Assembly: GCF_030848945.1 (NCBI RefSeq)
Contig: NZ_JANHAX010000001.1
Span: 1,054,001-1,118,000, forward strand
Direction of reading: 5' to 3'
DNA length: 64,000 nt
Origin: Marimonas arenosa
GTDB lineage: Bacteria > Pseudomonadota > Alphaproteobacteria > Rhodobacterales > Rhodobacteraceae
A model generated the notes under the pieces. It searched no databases and was not told the DNA's origin. It saw only the letters and a program-made list of their open reading frames with translations. The translations under genes and the position numbers were made by a program. Shown here one piece after another: positions 8,569-16,683 of the stretch (position 1 is its first letter; every line of letters starts with the position of its first letter).

Positions 8569-9519
8569 ATGACAAGGCAGACCTCGAGCCTTCAAGGTCT
8601 AGGCACGCGCTGGAGCCGGCAGACGCCGGCCTTGCGCGGGATAGCACTCATGTGCCTGTCCACGGTCGCTTTTTCGATTATGCACGGCTTGGTTCGCTTC
8701 GTTTCCGAGGAACTGCCGCCTTTTCAGATAGCCTTCTTTCGCAACATCTTCGGCTTGGCCTTTCTGATGCCGCTGTTGGTTCGGTCGCGCTTTGAAATGC
8801 TGCGCACCAGGCGCCTTGGTCTTCATGCGCTGCGCGGTGTCGTCAACATCGTGGCCATGCTGATGTTTTTCACCGCCCTGTCGATATCGCCTATTGCGAA
8901 AGTCACCGCGCTGAGTTTCACCGCACCCATCTTCATGGCCGTTTTGGCCGTTATCGTGCTCGGAGAGCGCATTCGTATCTACCGCTGGCTGGCGATCTTG
9001 TCGGGGTTCACGGGCATGCTGATCATCCTCCGGCCGGGCCTCGTGGCCATCGACACAGGCGCGCTTCTGGTCACCGGGTCGGCGGCGCTTTGGGCGATCG
9101 CGATGGTCATTATCAAGATCCTGTCGCGTACGGAGTCGAGCGTGACCATCGTCGCTTATATGGGCATCTTCCTAGGGGTTTTCTCCATTGTCCCGGCACT
9201 CTGGGTCTGGCAACCGTTCGGGCGGGAAACGCTCGGCTGGATGGTCCTGATCGGTCTCTTCGGCTCAATCGCGCAGATATCGCTGAGCCAGGCCTTGAAG
9301 GAAACCGACCCGACCGCGGTGATGCCATTTGACTTCCTGAAGCTGATCTGGACGGCACTTATCGGCGCATGGTTCTTCGCCGAAATCCCAGATGTCTTCA
9401 CCTGGATCGGCGCGGCTGTTATCTTCGCATCCGGGCTCTTCATCGCGGTCCGAGAACGACAGGCAAAACAAGCCACCGTATCTGGCGGCGGGCCTTTATC
9501 CGCTGGAACACGCGAATGA
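8569..9519 (+). CDS. EamA/DMT-family transporter
   Basis: 316-aa inner-membrane protein of the drug/metabolite transporter superfamily, with about ten hydrophobic segments arranged as two EamA repeats (residues ~24-155 and ~165-300); typical length is about 300. The N-terminal repeat has the usual FQIAFFRN segment and the end of repeat 1 reads VLGERIRIYRWLA, the standard EamA signature; repeat 2 has PFDFLKLIWTALIGAWFFAE. Substrate unknown; relatives export amino acids, nucleobases or other small metabolites. ATG 8569 follows GAGGG. It stands alone, flanked on both sides by copies of a ~115-bp repeat, so it may have moved or been duplicated as a unit. Confidence 0.88.
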   Translation: MTRQTSSLQGLGTRWSRQTPALRGIALMCLSTVAFSIMHGLVRFVSEELPPFQIAFFRNIFGLAFLMPLLVRSRFEMLRTRRLGLHALRGVVNIVAMLMFFTALSISPIAKVTALSFTAPIFMAVLAVIVLGERIRIYRWLAILSGFTGMLIILRPGLVAIDTGALLVTGSAALWAIAMVIIKILSRTESSVTIVAYMGIFLGVFSIVPALWVWQPFGRETLGWMVLIGLFGSIAQISLSQALKETDPTAVMPFDFLKLIWTALIGAWFFAEIPDVFTWIGAAVIFASGLFIAVRERQAKQATVSGGGPLSAGTRE

Positions 9520-9699
9520 CAGGCGGAACGCAGAACGCGGACCGCAGGTATTTCCGTCATCGCGGCTAAAAACGTTTGTTGCCCTGCACCATTATTGACC
9601 GGCAGCTGTCCTGACATGCTGCCTTTGTCTGATCGGGTGTTCCTTGACCGAAGCCGCGTGCGTCTTCTTGCGCGCGCAGGGTGCAAACGTCGCTGTTTT

Positions 9700-9814
9700 G
9701 TCCACGTTGCGGTCGTTTGCTCTGAGCAAATGCTGCGCGGTCGCAGGAAGGTCCGGTTTGGGGAAGCTGCGCTGCAGCGACTAGGGAGACGGTGAGTGGC
9801 CGGTATGGGCCGTT
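9700..9814 (+). repeat. Imperfect ~115-bp direct repeat, copy 2
   Basis: Second copy of the repeat at 8134-8248, same orientation. Its right edge touches the stop codon of the integrase (TTA at 9813-9815 on the plus strand). The 180 bp between the EamA stop and this copy contain no supported gene. Confidence 0.7.
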
Positions 9815-10775
9815 AGTCGATGAGATCGACGACATCTCGCACATTCAAGTGAGCATATCGCTGAACACTTCGGATATCCCTATGTCCGCTAACCATCATG
9901 ATTTGTAGTTGGTTTAGCCCCATCCGGGCCACTTCTGTAATCCGAGAATGCCGCAATTGATGAAACCTCACATCATCTCCTAAGCCAACGATGTCCCTAG
10001 CTCGTCGCACTGCCTGTGTGACGCTATAGGAGGCCACCTGGAAGATTGGGACATCATCAGACTCGCATGCCGCCTGAGCCCCCTCAAGGAGCTCCACAGC
10101 GCGTTTTGTGAGAGGAACGTCCCTGGACCCCTCCTTGCCATCAACCACACGAAGAAACCGCTCCTTGAGCGACAGGTCCCGAGGTGTGATCTTTAGTAAC
10201 TCTCCACGTCGCATTGCTGTTTCGTAAGCCAGCTCGACAATGACCGCCATTTGCGGCGACATAGAACTGAGCAAAAGCTTCAATTCATCCCGTGTCACCA
10301 CTCTATCACGCGGCTTGCTCGGCTTCGGCATGGTTATCAATTCGCAAGGGTTTTGCAGCATGTCGCCGGTCTTGGCGTGATGCTCGACGATGTACCACCT
10401 GAACACGCGGCGGATCATCATGAGTTCATCACGACACGTTGAGTTTGACACCTCGCTCAACCTCGCCTGTTTGAACGCGTTAACATCCTGCAGCGTGATT
10501 TCATCCATGTGCTGCTGCATGGGGGACAGCTTGCAGATGCGATCGATCCGATTCAGAGCCAAACGTTGTGACGGCCGTCGATCCAAAATCTCGTGGCAAT
10601 AGGCATAACCGGCATCAAGAAACAGGGGATGCAAGTGCCTGGATTTCAACTCCTGACGCTCGGCCCACGTGGTTGCCTGCTCTTTCGTTTTGAAGTTTCG
10701 TGATGCTTTAATGCGGCCCTTGAGCCTGATCTGGACGTTGAAGGTTCCTGTAGGTGTCTTTCTGATGGTCGCCAT
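9813..10775 (-). CDS. Tyrosine-type site-specific integrase
   Basis: 320-aa tyrosine recombinase. The N-terminal part (1-60) resembles the AP2-like/arm-binding region (RKTPTGTFNVQIRLKGR), followed by a SAM-like core-binding domain (~70-145) and the catalytic domain. All catalytic residues are visible: Arg189 (AMRRGELL), Lys214 (DGKEGSRDVPL), His272 and Arg275 (FHQLRHSR), His298 (SGHRD) and nucleophile Tyr307 (VQRYAHL), so the enzyme appears intact. Its start is about 60 bp from a tRNA-Gly 3' fragment, which is the likely attachment site; integrase genes next to att are typical of genomic islands. No excisionase is seen. Transcription runs away from the att site into the island. Confidence 0.93.
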   Translation of the reverse strand: MATIRKTPTGTFNVQIRLKGRIKASRNFKTKEQATTWAERQELKSRHLHPLFLDAGYAYCHEILDRRPSQRLALNRIDRICKLSPMQQHMDEITLQDVNAFKQARLSEVSNSTCRDELMMIRRVFRWYIVEHHAKTGDMLQNPCELITMPKPSKPRDRVVTRDELKLLLSSMSPQMAVIVELAYETAMRRGELLKITPRDLSLKERFLRVVDGKEGSRDVPLTKRAVELLEGAQAACESDDVPIFQVASYSVTQAVRRARDIVGLGDDVRFHQLRHSRITEVARMGLNQLQIMMVSGHRDIRSVQRYAHLNVRDVVDLID

Positions 10776-10836
10776 TGCGGTTCTCCGAAAATCTAATGAT
10801 TTCAGTAAGTAACCGCCTCAATTCGAGCGCTGGCAG

Positions 10837-10882
10837 CTTGCCAAGGTAAGGGTCGTGAGTTCGAATCTCATCGCCCGCTCCA
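10837..10882 (+). other. tRNA-Gly(GCC) 3' fragment: probable att site (island/chromosome junction)
   Basis: The 46 nt comprise an anticodon loop TTGCCAA (10838-10844, anticodon GCC), variable loop, T arm (GTGAG / TTCGAAT / CTCAT), acceptor 3' strand CGCCCGC (10872-10878), discriminator T and CCA. The 5' part is missing: no GCGGGCG lies upstream, and the sequence left of 10837 cannot form the D arm. Truncation in the anticodon loop is a common crossover point for tyrosine integrases. It is therefore read as the displaced half-site, not a functional tRNA. Confidence 0.8.
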
Positions 10883-10912
10883 ATTTTCCTCCGGGAAATC
10901 ACGGGAAACCGA

Positions 10913-10940
10913 AAAAGGCGCGGCATTGTCCGCGCCTTTT
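10913..10940 (+). terminator. Rho-independent terminator behind the tRNA-Gly fragment
   Basis: AAAAGGCGCGG (10913-10923) pairs perfectly with CCGCGCCTTTT (10930-10940) around CATTGT. The T-rich end works for plus-strand transcripts, which suits the original tRNA-Gly gene; the A-run also makes it usable for the minus strand. Confidence 0.85.
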
Positions 10941-10971
10941 CGTTTCAGCTTACCCGGATCCGCACCACAAC

Positions 10972-11211
10972 TCAAAACGCATTGAAGGTCAGCGTGGTCA
11001 GCGACCGTTCGATCCCGGGAACGTCCAGCAGGTGATCGTTGATGAACTTACCAATATCCTCGTCCTTCGGAATATAGAGCTTCAAGAGCAGGTCGTATTC
11101 GCCGCTGGTCGAGAACAGTTCCGAATGGATTTCGCGCAGCACAATTTCTTCGGCAACCTTGTAGGTGGTGCCCGGCTTGCAGCGGAGTTGCACGAAAACG
11201 CAGGTGGTCAT
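10972..11211 (-). CDS. Stand-alone Lrp/AsnC ligand-binding (RAM) domain protein
   Basis: 79 aa from ATG 11211, with GAGGG 8 nt upstream; a frame extension to 11268 has no binding site. The whole protein is one RAM domain: beta strand CVFVQLRCKPG, helix YKVAEEIVL, then the family core SGEYDLLLKLYI and a last helix-strand ending SLTTLTFNAF. There is no helix-turn-helix, so it cannot bind DNA itself. Stand-alone RAM proteins form dimers and octamers and may bind amino acids or modulate full-length Lrp partners. It is 66 nt downstream of the alpha/beta-hydrolase lipoprotein on the same strand and is the first host gene to the right of the island. Confidence 0.85.
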   Translation of the reverse strand: MTTCVFVQLRCKPGTTYKVAEEIVLREIHSELFSTSGEYDLLLKLYIPKDEDIGKFINDHLLDVPGIERSLTTLTFNAF

Positions 11212-11277
11212 GACACGGTCCCTCTGTGGTCTTGCATGCAGGCTGGCACGTGGGCACGGACAGTGCAAGAGCGCGCG

Positions 11278-13164
11278 TTACTCGGTTTCGGCCTTCGCCC
11301 GCATCATCGCCTCGCCCGGCGGCAGGGTTTCCGGATCGGGTGCCGTCACGTCGTCCAGCACCAGCTGGTTGAGCGCGCACCAGGTGGCATAGTTCGCCCA
11401 AGCCGAATGACCACGGATCGCGGAATCGAGCGCACGGGCATTCCAGAACGGGCTGGTGCCCGGCGAAACGCTGAGCGCGCCGGTATTGGTCTTGAGATAC
11501 ATGCCCTGCCGCCACTGCACCGCCGCCTTGTTCTGGCTGCCGCCAACATTGCGCGACGACACCGGCCGGTCTCCCGGCGCGCCCCAGAACAGCCCGTAGT
11601 CCCAGTTAGTCACGAACTGACCCGGCGCCAGTCCTTCCGGCTGCCGTGCCCTCAGCAGCCAGCCGTCGGCCGGTTCACACCAGCCTGCCTCGGCTTTGAC
11701 CGCGTTGCCGTAGCGCGACCAGTAGCGTCGGCCGCCGTCGGTCTCGGCGCCCTGCAAAACGGCAACTTCGTGCGAGGTGCCGACCGGCTCCTCATGCAGC
11801 CGGTAGCGGCTGGCATAATTCGGCGTGCGGTGGCCGATGGCGACCACTTGCTCGGGCCCTTCTTCTCCAATGAACTCGCGGGCGAAGGGAAAGATCTGGC
11901 CGGTGGCGGTGTCATGCTCGACGGGGCGGTCCTTTTGTTTCAACGTGCCCCAGTCGGCCGCGGAGGTGAGCGAGATGTAGACCGGCCGCTGCCGCAACGG
12001 ATAGAGCCGGTGCCAGCGGATCAATGCCGCGCGTTCGGGGCAATCGGGGTTGTCGCTGCCGTCCTCGTTCAGACAAGTCAGCACGCGGCTGTCGCCAAGC
12101 CCGGCGCGCTCGCGTTCGGCCCGCTGGATTGCCGTCCAATCCTGCGACCGCGCCGCCGGGTTCAGCAAGACCACCAGATCGCCCACCAGCGGCCGCATCT
12201 CGGTGCCGGGGCTGTGGCGACTGACCTTGCGTACCGCCTCGTCGCGCAGCATCGTGGCCAGCATGTTGCCACCCATGGAATGACCGAAGATCAGGAACTT
12301 GTCCCGCTTTGGATCACCCTGACGCAGGCTCAACTCGCGCTCGACGGCGCGGAGCACCTTGCGCAGCGGTGACGTGAACCCTTTCGGTGGTTGACCGACG
12401 CAATCTCGCTTGCCCGAGCCCAGCCGGCAGCTCACGTTCCAACGATCCCAGAAGGTCAACCCCGGTCCGATGGCTCCTAGCCCTGTATCCATGCCGACAT
12501 CGGGGGTGACATCCGAAGGTCCCTCTCTCACTTTTTGCCCGTTCCAGCCGATGAACACACCGGTCAACGCCGCGTCACAATACTCGCCCAGCTTGACGCA
12601 ACGGCTATTGAGCGCCGCCCGGGAATAGGCCAGCAGGCGCCGCAGCTTACGAATGTCGCCGTCGCGCAGTTGGGCATTATGGCGCCAGCCATGCACGTAG
12701 GCCACCACATAATTCTGCCTCCCCGCTTTGTCCTGCGCGTCGAGATGGGCCAGCAACGCCGGCAGTTGCCAGGCAACATCCTGGCCGCCCTGATCGTTCA
12801 GTTCGACGAAGGCCAGCGCGTAGTCGTCGGAGTGCAGCAGCGTGCGCTGTGCCTGCGCCGCCATCTCGGTCCAATCGTTGCTCGGCAGCAGGATCTGCCC
12901 AGCGGGCGGTGGGCCGGAGTCCCGTAGAACCGCTTCGATATCCTGCCGCGCCTCGACGGCGCCGGGCAGGAAATGGCGCTGCATCGAACAGCGGCGCACA
13001 GTCTCCCGGCCGATCTCCTGGTTGGCGACCTTCAGGTCTTGTACCTCGGCGCAAACCGGCTCGGCCAGCGGCGTTGTACGGAACGGCCCCTTCGCCTCTT
13101 CGCAGGCCGACAATGTCAGAAGTGCAAGCGCCACCAAAGCGATCCGAAAGGTTGAAACCAGCAT
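11278..13164 (-). CDS. Large alpha/beta-hydrolase lipoprotein
   Basis: 628 aa from ATG 13164. This start gives a lipoprotein signal with lipobox LTLSAC and Cys21; the frame remains open to 13569 but that part overlaps hisB and lacks a signal. An alpha/beta-hydrolase core is indicated by strand-loop YVVAYVHGWRHN (~150-160) and the nucleophile elbow FGHSMGGN with Ser near residue 294. The remaining C-terminal half has WGTLKQKD and many W/Y residues and no clear family. Likely anchored to the outer or inner membrane facing the periplasm and acting as esterase or lipase; the substrate is not known. It is divergent from hisB. The catalytic Asp and His cannot be assigned with certainty. Confidence 0.75.
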   Translation of the reverse strand: MLVSTFRIALVALALLTLSACEEAKGPFRTTPLAEPVCAEVQDLKVANQEIGRETVRRCSMQRHFLPGAVEARQDIEAVLRDSGPPPAGQILLPSNDWTEMAAQAQRTLLHSDDYALAFVELNDQGGQDVAWQLPALLAHLDAQDKAGRQNYVVAYVHGWRHNAQLRDGDIRKLRRLLAYSRAALNSRCVKLGEYCDAALTGVFIGWNGQKVREGPSDVTPDVGMDTGLGAIGPGLTFWDRWNVSCRLGSGKRDCVGQPPKGFTSPLRKVLRAVERELSLRQGDPKRDKFLIFGHSMGGNMLATMLRDEAVRKVSRHSPGTEMRPLVGDLVVLLNPAARSQDWTAIQRAERERAGLGDSRVLTCLNEDGSDNPDCPERAALIRWHRLYPLRQRPVYISLTSAADWGTLKQKDRPVEHDTATGQIFPFAREFIGEEGPEQVVAIGHRTPNYASRYRLHEEPVGTSHEVAVLQGAETDGGRRYWSRYGNAVKAEAGWCEPADGWLLRARQPEGLAPGQFVTNWDYGLFWGAPGDRPVSSRNVGGSQNKAAVQWRQGMYLKTNTGALSVSPGTSPFWNARALDSAIRGHSAWANYATWCALNQLVLDDVTAPDPETLPPGEAMMRAKAETE

Positions 13165-13329
13165 TCGAAAAAATCCCAGAGGGCGCAATGCTCCTAACCT
13201 TAACCACGATTCGGCGTCGTTACAAAATGTCACGTTCCGGCGCCAAATCGCGCCACGCGGCAGGCGCCGCTTGGAACTGCCGCGACGCGCTCCTATAAGG
13301 TGGCCGCGACACGACCCGAGAGGTGCCCC

Positions 13330-13917
13330 ATGCGCAGCGCGAAAATTGCCCGCAAGACTGCAGAAACCGATATCAGCGTCGAGATTTCTCTCGACGGCAC
13401 AGGCGCTTACGACAACCAAACCGGGGTCGGCTTCTTCGACCACATGCTCGACCAGTTGGCGCGCCACTCGCTGATCGACATCAAGGTCCGTTGCACGGGT
13501 GATCTGCATATCGACGACCATCACACGGTCGAGGACGTGGGCATCACGCTCGGTCAGGCACTGGCCCAAGCGTTCGGCGACAAAAAGGGCATCCGGCGCT
13601 ACGGTTCCTGCCTGTTGCCGATGGACGACGCGCTGGTGCGCGCCGCGCTGGATCTCTCGGGACGACCCTACCTAGTGTGGAATGTCGATCTGCCGACCCC
13701 CAAGATTGGCAGCTTCGATACCGAGCTGGTGCGCGAGTTCTTCCAGGCGCTCAGCACCCATGGCGGCATCACCCTGCATGTCGACCAGTTGCATGGCATC
13801 AACTCGCACCACATTGCCGAGGCCGCCTTCAAGGCCGTCGCCCGGGCACTTCGCGACGCGGTCGAAACCGATCCGCGCAAGGCGGATGCGATCCCGTCGA
13901 CCAAGGGGGCTCTGTAG
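13330..13917 (+). CDS. hisB: Imidazoleglycerol-phosphate dehydratase
   Basis: 195-aa cytoplasmic enzyme of histidine biosynthesis converting imidazole glycerol phosphate to imidazole acetol phosphate. It has the duplicated metal-binding histidine motifs: [12 protein letters not shown] and [10 protein letters not shown] in the first half, and the second-half pair near [15 protein letters not shown]. It is the monofunctional (dehydratase-only) form usual outside enterobacteria. I chose ATG 13330 with GAGAGG upstream over the frame start at 13300. hisH follows after 4 nt, so the two are surely co-transcribed. Confidence 0.97.
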   Translation: MRSAKIARKTAETDISVEISLDGTGAYDNQTGVGFFDHMLDQLARHSLIDIKVRCTGDLHIDDHHTVEDVGITLGQALAQAFGDKKGIRRYGSCLLPMDDALVRAALDLSGRPYLVWNVDLPTPKIGSFDTELVREFFQALSTHGGITLHVDQLHGINSHHIAEAAFKAVARALRDAVETDPRKADAIPSTKGAL

Positions 13918-13921
13918 GCCG

Positions 13922-14560
13922 ATGATCACCGCGATTGTCGATTACGAGTCGGGCAATCTGCACTCAGCCGAGAAGGCCTTCCAGCGCATGGCACGCGAAA
14001 CCGGTGCCGGCGAAGTGCATGTGACCTCCGACCCCGACTTGATCCGCTCGGCCGTGCGTATCGTCCTGCCCGGAGACGGCGCCTTCCCTGCTTGCCGCAA
14101 GGCGCTGTTCGATCATCGTGGCGTGTTCGAAGCGATCGAAGAGGCCGTGATCCACGGCGGGCGGCCGTTCCTGGGGATCTGCATCGGCATGCAGATGATG
14201 GCCACCCGCGGCCTGGAATACGAGGACACCCCGGGCTTCGACTGGATCGGAGGCGAGGTTGTGAAAATCGCCCCGTCAGATGCGACACTGAAAGTACCGC
14301 ACATGGGGTGGAACGACCTCGTGCTTGACCGGTCGCACCCCGTGTTCGAGGGCATCGAAACCGGTATGCACGCCTATTTCGTGCATTCCTACCATTTCCG
14401 CGTGGCCGACCCCGCCCACCTGCTGGCGCATGTCGACTATGGCGGACCGATCACTGCCATCGTCGGCCGTGACAACATGATCGGCACCCAGTTCCACCCC
14501 GAGAAAAGTTCGAAAACCGGGCTGCGGATGATCGCCAATTTCCTGGCCTGGACCCCGTGA
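13922..14560 (+). CDS. hisH: Imidazole glycerol phosphate synthase, glutaminase subunit
   Basis: 212 aa. Class-I glutamine amidotransferase that releases ammonia for HisF. It starts with the typical MITAIVDYESGNLHS, has the nucleophile cysteine in FLGICIGMQMM (~Cys83), and the His-Glu pair in TQFHPEKS near the C-terminus. The start ATG 13922 lies 4 nt behind hisB. The HisF partner is encoded 3.2 kb downstream (17739) and not adjacent. The stop TGA abuts, tail to tail, the stop of the DUF2147 gene on the other strand (TGATCA). Confidence 0.97.
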   Translation: MITAIVDYESGNLHSAEKAFQRMARETGAGEVHVTSDPDLIRSAVRIVLPGDGAFPACRKALFDHRGVFEAIEEAVIHGGRPFLGICIGMQMMATRGLEYEDTPGFDWIGGEVVKIAPSDATLKVPHMGWNDLVLDRSHPVFEGIETGMHAYFVHSYHFRVADPAHLLAHVDYGGPITAIVGRDNMIGTQFHPEKSSKTGLRMIANFLAWTP

Positions 14561-14941
14561 TCAGTCGATCCGCCGCCATTTCTGGGTCTGGCAAATCGGC
14601 CCGAGGCAGCCTTTGACCGTCATGGCCTGACCGGCGACGCGGAACTCGCCGTTGACGTTCTTGTCGAGCATGCTGACATACATCCGTCCGGCATAGGTGC
14701 CGCTGCCCAGCGGTTTCACGTCCCAGATCACGCGCTTGCCGACATTGGGGGTGACCACCTCGCGCCCGGCCTTGTCAAAGGCCTTGAGCACCGTGCCGCA
14801 AAGGGCCGAACCACAGGGCGCCAGCCGGATATGACCCACCTGCCCCTTCTTGTCGGGGCCGGTCAGCCACGTGCCTGCCGCCGTTTCAGCCAGTGCAGGC
14901 AAACTCAGTGAAGAAATCAAAACCGTCAGCAGAAGCCGCAT
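14561..14941 (-). CDS. DUF2147 exported protein (copy 1)
   Basis: 126 aa from ATG 14941 (GGAGGGGG upstream), with a signal peptide MRLLLTVLISSLSLPALA. The mature part is a DUF2147 domain: AAGTWLTGP, a CGSALCGTVLKAF segment, GTYAGRMY and the closing CLGPICQTQKWRR. Family members are small periplasmic beta-sandwich proteins (lipocalin/FABP-like) of unknown ligand. A second, more diverged copy lies 150 bp upstream on the same strand. Both are antisense to the his gene direction and split hisBH from hisA. Confidence 0.85.
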   Translation of the reverse strand: MRLLLTVLISSLSLPALAETAAGTWLTGPDKKGQVGHIRLAPCGSALCGTVLKAFDKAGREVVTPNVGKRVIWDVKPLGSGTYAGRMYVSMLDKNVNGEFRVAGQAMTVKGCLGPICQTQKWRRID

Positions 14942-15089
14942 TTGTTGGGCCCCCTCCGCCATTTGCCTCCGAATCGGGAAGCGCGCGCCCCGGTCCGATA
15001 CCCGGACACTTCTCATTTAACCCGCTTTGCGCAACTTACAATTGCGTTTTCCGCAGGGCGCCATGCATCGGCGGAATGGCGCGAAACGT

Positions 15090-15476
15090 TTACTTGATCC
15101 GGGTCCAGGTCTGGCTGGAGCACAACAGCCCGCCCGCGACACAGCCCTTGAGCTTCAGAGAGTTGCCGGAAAGTTGCATCTTGCCGATGTAGATCTTGTC
15201 GTTCGACGGTCTCCAGACCTTGCCGGCATAGTAGCCGTCGCCCTGTGGTGCCATGTTGCGCACCAGCATCTTGCCCTTGTTGGGCGAGTCGTATTCGCCG
15301 CCGGTATCGAACGTGCGCGCGATCGTGCCGCAAATGTTGGCACCGCACTTGCTCAGCTGGACATGAGCATAGGCGCCGTCATCGACCTCCGTCTTCCACA
15401 CGCCTTCCGCCGGATCGGCCAGCGCCGCCCCCGCCGATACCGCGAATGCCGCGGCCAGAACCATTGCCTTCTTCAT
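15090..15476 (-). CDS. DUF2147 exported protein (copy 2)
   Basis: 128 aa from ATG 15476 (GGGAGGA upstream); signal peptide cleaved near GAALA-DP. Mature domain: [31 protein letters not shown] and the C-terminal [17 protein letters not shown], matching copy 1 block by block, including the paired cysteines. Together they look like a tandem duplication. Presumably periplasmic; ligand unknown. It is divergent from hisA, with 136 bp between the starts. Confidence 0.85.
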   Translation of the reverse strand: MKKAMVLAAAFAVSAGAALADPAEGVWKTEVDDGAYAHVQLSKCGANICGTIARTFDTGGEYDSPNKGKMLVRNMAPQGDGYYAGKVWRPSNDKIYIGKMQLSGNSLKLKGCVAGGLLCSSQTWTRIK

Positions 15477-15612
15477 GCGATTGTCCTCCCTCATCCTTGC
15501 TGCGATCCTTGCCCAAGCCTTGCCCCCGATCAAGCCTGTCTTTGGGTCACGTTGCATTTCCCGCACCCCCGTGCATAAGGGCCGAAACGACATCAGCAAG
15601 GGCGGCACAGAC

Positions 15613-16335
15613 ATGATCCTCTACCCCGCAATCGATCTCAAGGATGGCCGCGCCGTGCGCCTTGTCCACGGCGAAATGGACCGTGAAACCGTGTTCAATG
15701 AAAACCCTGCGGCGCAGGCGCTGGAATTCGTTCAAGCGGGCTGCGAATGGCTGCATCTGGTCGATCTCAACGGCGCCTTCGCCGGGGAACCGGTCAATGC
15801 CGCTCCGGTTGAGGCCATTCTTGAACAGACACAGGTGCCCGCGCAGCTCGGCGGCGGCATCCGCGACATGGCAACGATCGAACGCTGGCTGGACAAGGGC
15901 CTCGCCCGCGTCATTCTCGGCACCGTGGCGGTGGAAAACCCCGACTTGGTGCGCCAGGCGGCCCGCGCCTTCCCCGGCCAAGTCGCGGTCGGCATCGACG
16001 CGCGCCACGGCAAGGTAGCCACCAAGGGCTGGGCCGAAGAAACCGACGTTGACACCACCGAGCTTGCTAGGTCGTTCGAGGACGCCGGCGTCGCAGCGAT
16101 CATTTATACCGACATCCTGCGCGACGGGGCGATGAAAGGCCCCAATGTCGCGGCCACCGCGGCGCTCGCCCATGCGGTGTCGATCCCGGTCATCGCCTCG
16201 GGTGGCGTTTCCTCGCTCGATGACCTGCGCGCCCTGCGCGATTGCGGCGCTCCCCTGAACGGCGCCATTTCAGGCCGGGCGCTTTACGACGGCGCCATCG
16301 ACCTGCGAGAGGCGTTGGCGCTGCTCAAGGCCTGA
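15613..16335 (+). CDS. hisA: Phosphoribosylformimino-5-aminoimidazole carboxamide ribotide isomerase
   Basis: 240-aa TIM-barrel isomerase of histidine biosynthesis (ProFAR to PRFAR). Signature segments: [20 protein letters not shown] with the catalytic Asp in strand 1, [19 protein letters not shown] for phosphate binding, and [16 protein letters not shown] near the C-terminus; the second catalytic Asp is in [19 protein letters not shown] 15613 is preceded by AAGGGCGG; the frame is open from 15475 without purpose. A small membrane protein gene follows after 5 nt. Confidence 0.97.
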   Translation: MILYPAIDLKDGRAVRLVHGEMDRETVFNENPAAQALEFVQAGCEWLHLVDLNGAFAGEPVNAAPVEAILEQTQVPAQLGGGIRDMATIERWLDKGLARVILGTVAVENPDLVRQAARAFPGQVAVGIDARHGKVATKGWAEETDVDTTELARSFEDAGVAAIIYTDILRDGAMKGPNVAATAALAHAVSIPVIASGGVSSLDDLRALRDCGAPLNGAISGRALYDGAIDLREALALLKA

Positions 16336-16340
16336 TCCAA

Positions 16341-16673
16341 ATGCGCGATCTCGCTTTCATTCTCGTGTCGCTTGCCCTTCCGGCCGCCACGATCTGGGCC
16401 CTTCGGGCCGTGCTGCCCGCGCGCCTGCGCGCGCTGGCATTCGTCCCGCTGGCGATGCTGCTGGCCAATTCCATTCTTGTCTGGGCAACACTGGCCTGCG
16501 CCGGCGGCGGTGAGACTTGGCAATCCTGCACCCCAACCGGCCTGACCCCAGTGTTCAACGGCCTGCGCCCACTGCTTCTACACAATCTTACCCTGATCTT
16601 CCTTTTGTGTCCCGGTGCTCTGATCCTGGCCGGGATCGCAGCGATCATCCGCAAGGAAGGCCACGGCAGTTGA
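16341..16673 (+). CDS. Small membrane protein, unknown
   Basis: 110 aa with three hydrophobic segments: FILVSLALPAATIWALRAVL (~5-25), LAFVPLAMLLANSILVWATLA (~32-52) and LTLIFLLCPGALILAGIAAI (~83-103), leaving a periplasmic or cytoplasmic loop with two cysteines (ACAGGGETWQSC). Start ATG 16341 is 5 nt behind the hisA stop, so it is co-transcribed with hisA. No recognised family and no evidence for a role in histidine synthesis. Confidence 0.7.
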   Translation: MRDLAFILVSLALPAATIWALRAVLPARLRALAFVPLAMLLANSILVWATLACAGGGETWQSCTPTGLTPVFNGLRPLLLHNLTLIFLLCPGALILAGIAAIIRKEGHGS

Positions 16674-16683
16674 TCGAAGCCCC

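Larger units (their letters stand above)
1..10882. mobile_element. Right-hand part of a tRNA-Gly-integrated genomic island (left end outside window)
   Basis: Seen: a complete tyrosine recombinase gene sits at the right end, next to a tRNA-Gly 3' fragment on the plus strand that lacks the 5' acceptor and D arm. The stretch is visibly more AT-rich than the his region that follows, has long gene-poor gaps and carries unrelated single genes. Known: integrases that use tRNA 3' ends rebuild the tRNA at one junction and leave the displaced 3' piece at the other. With the fragment on the plus strand, the rebuilt tRNA should lie to the left of base 1. No excision factor, phage structural gene or conjugation gene is visible. 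The left boundary is unknown, so part of the first kilobases could still be host DNA. Confidence 0.55.

Noticed and set aside
10855-12372. 505-aa plus-strand open frame antisense to the hydrolase lipoprotein
   Set aside because: Arginine/proline-rich shadow without binding site; the minus-strand protein has a lipobox and a GHSMGG elbow.
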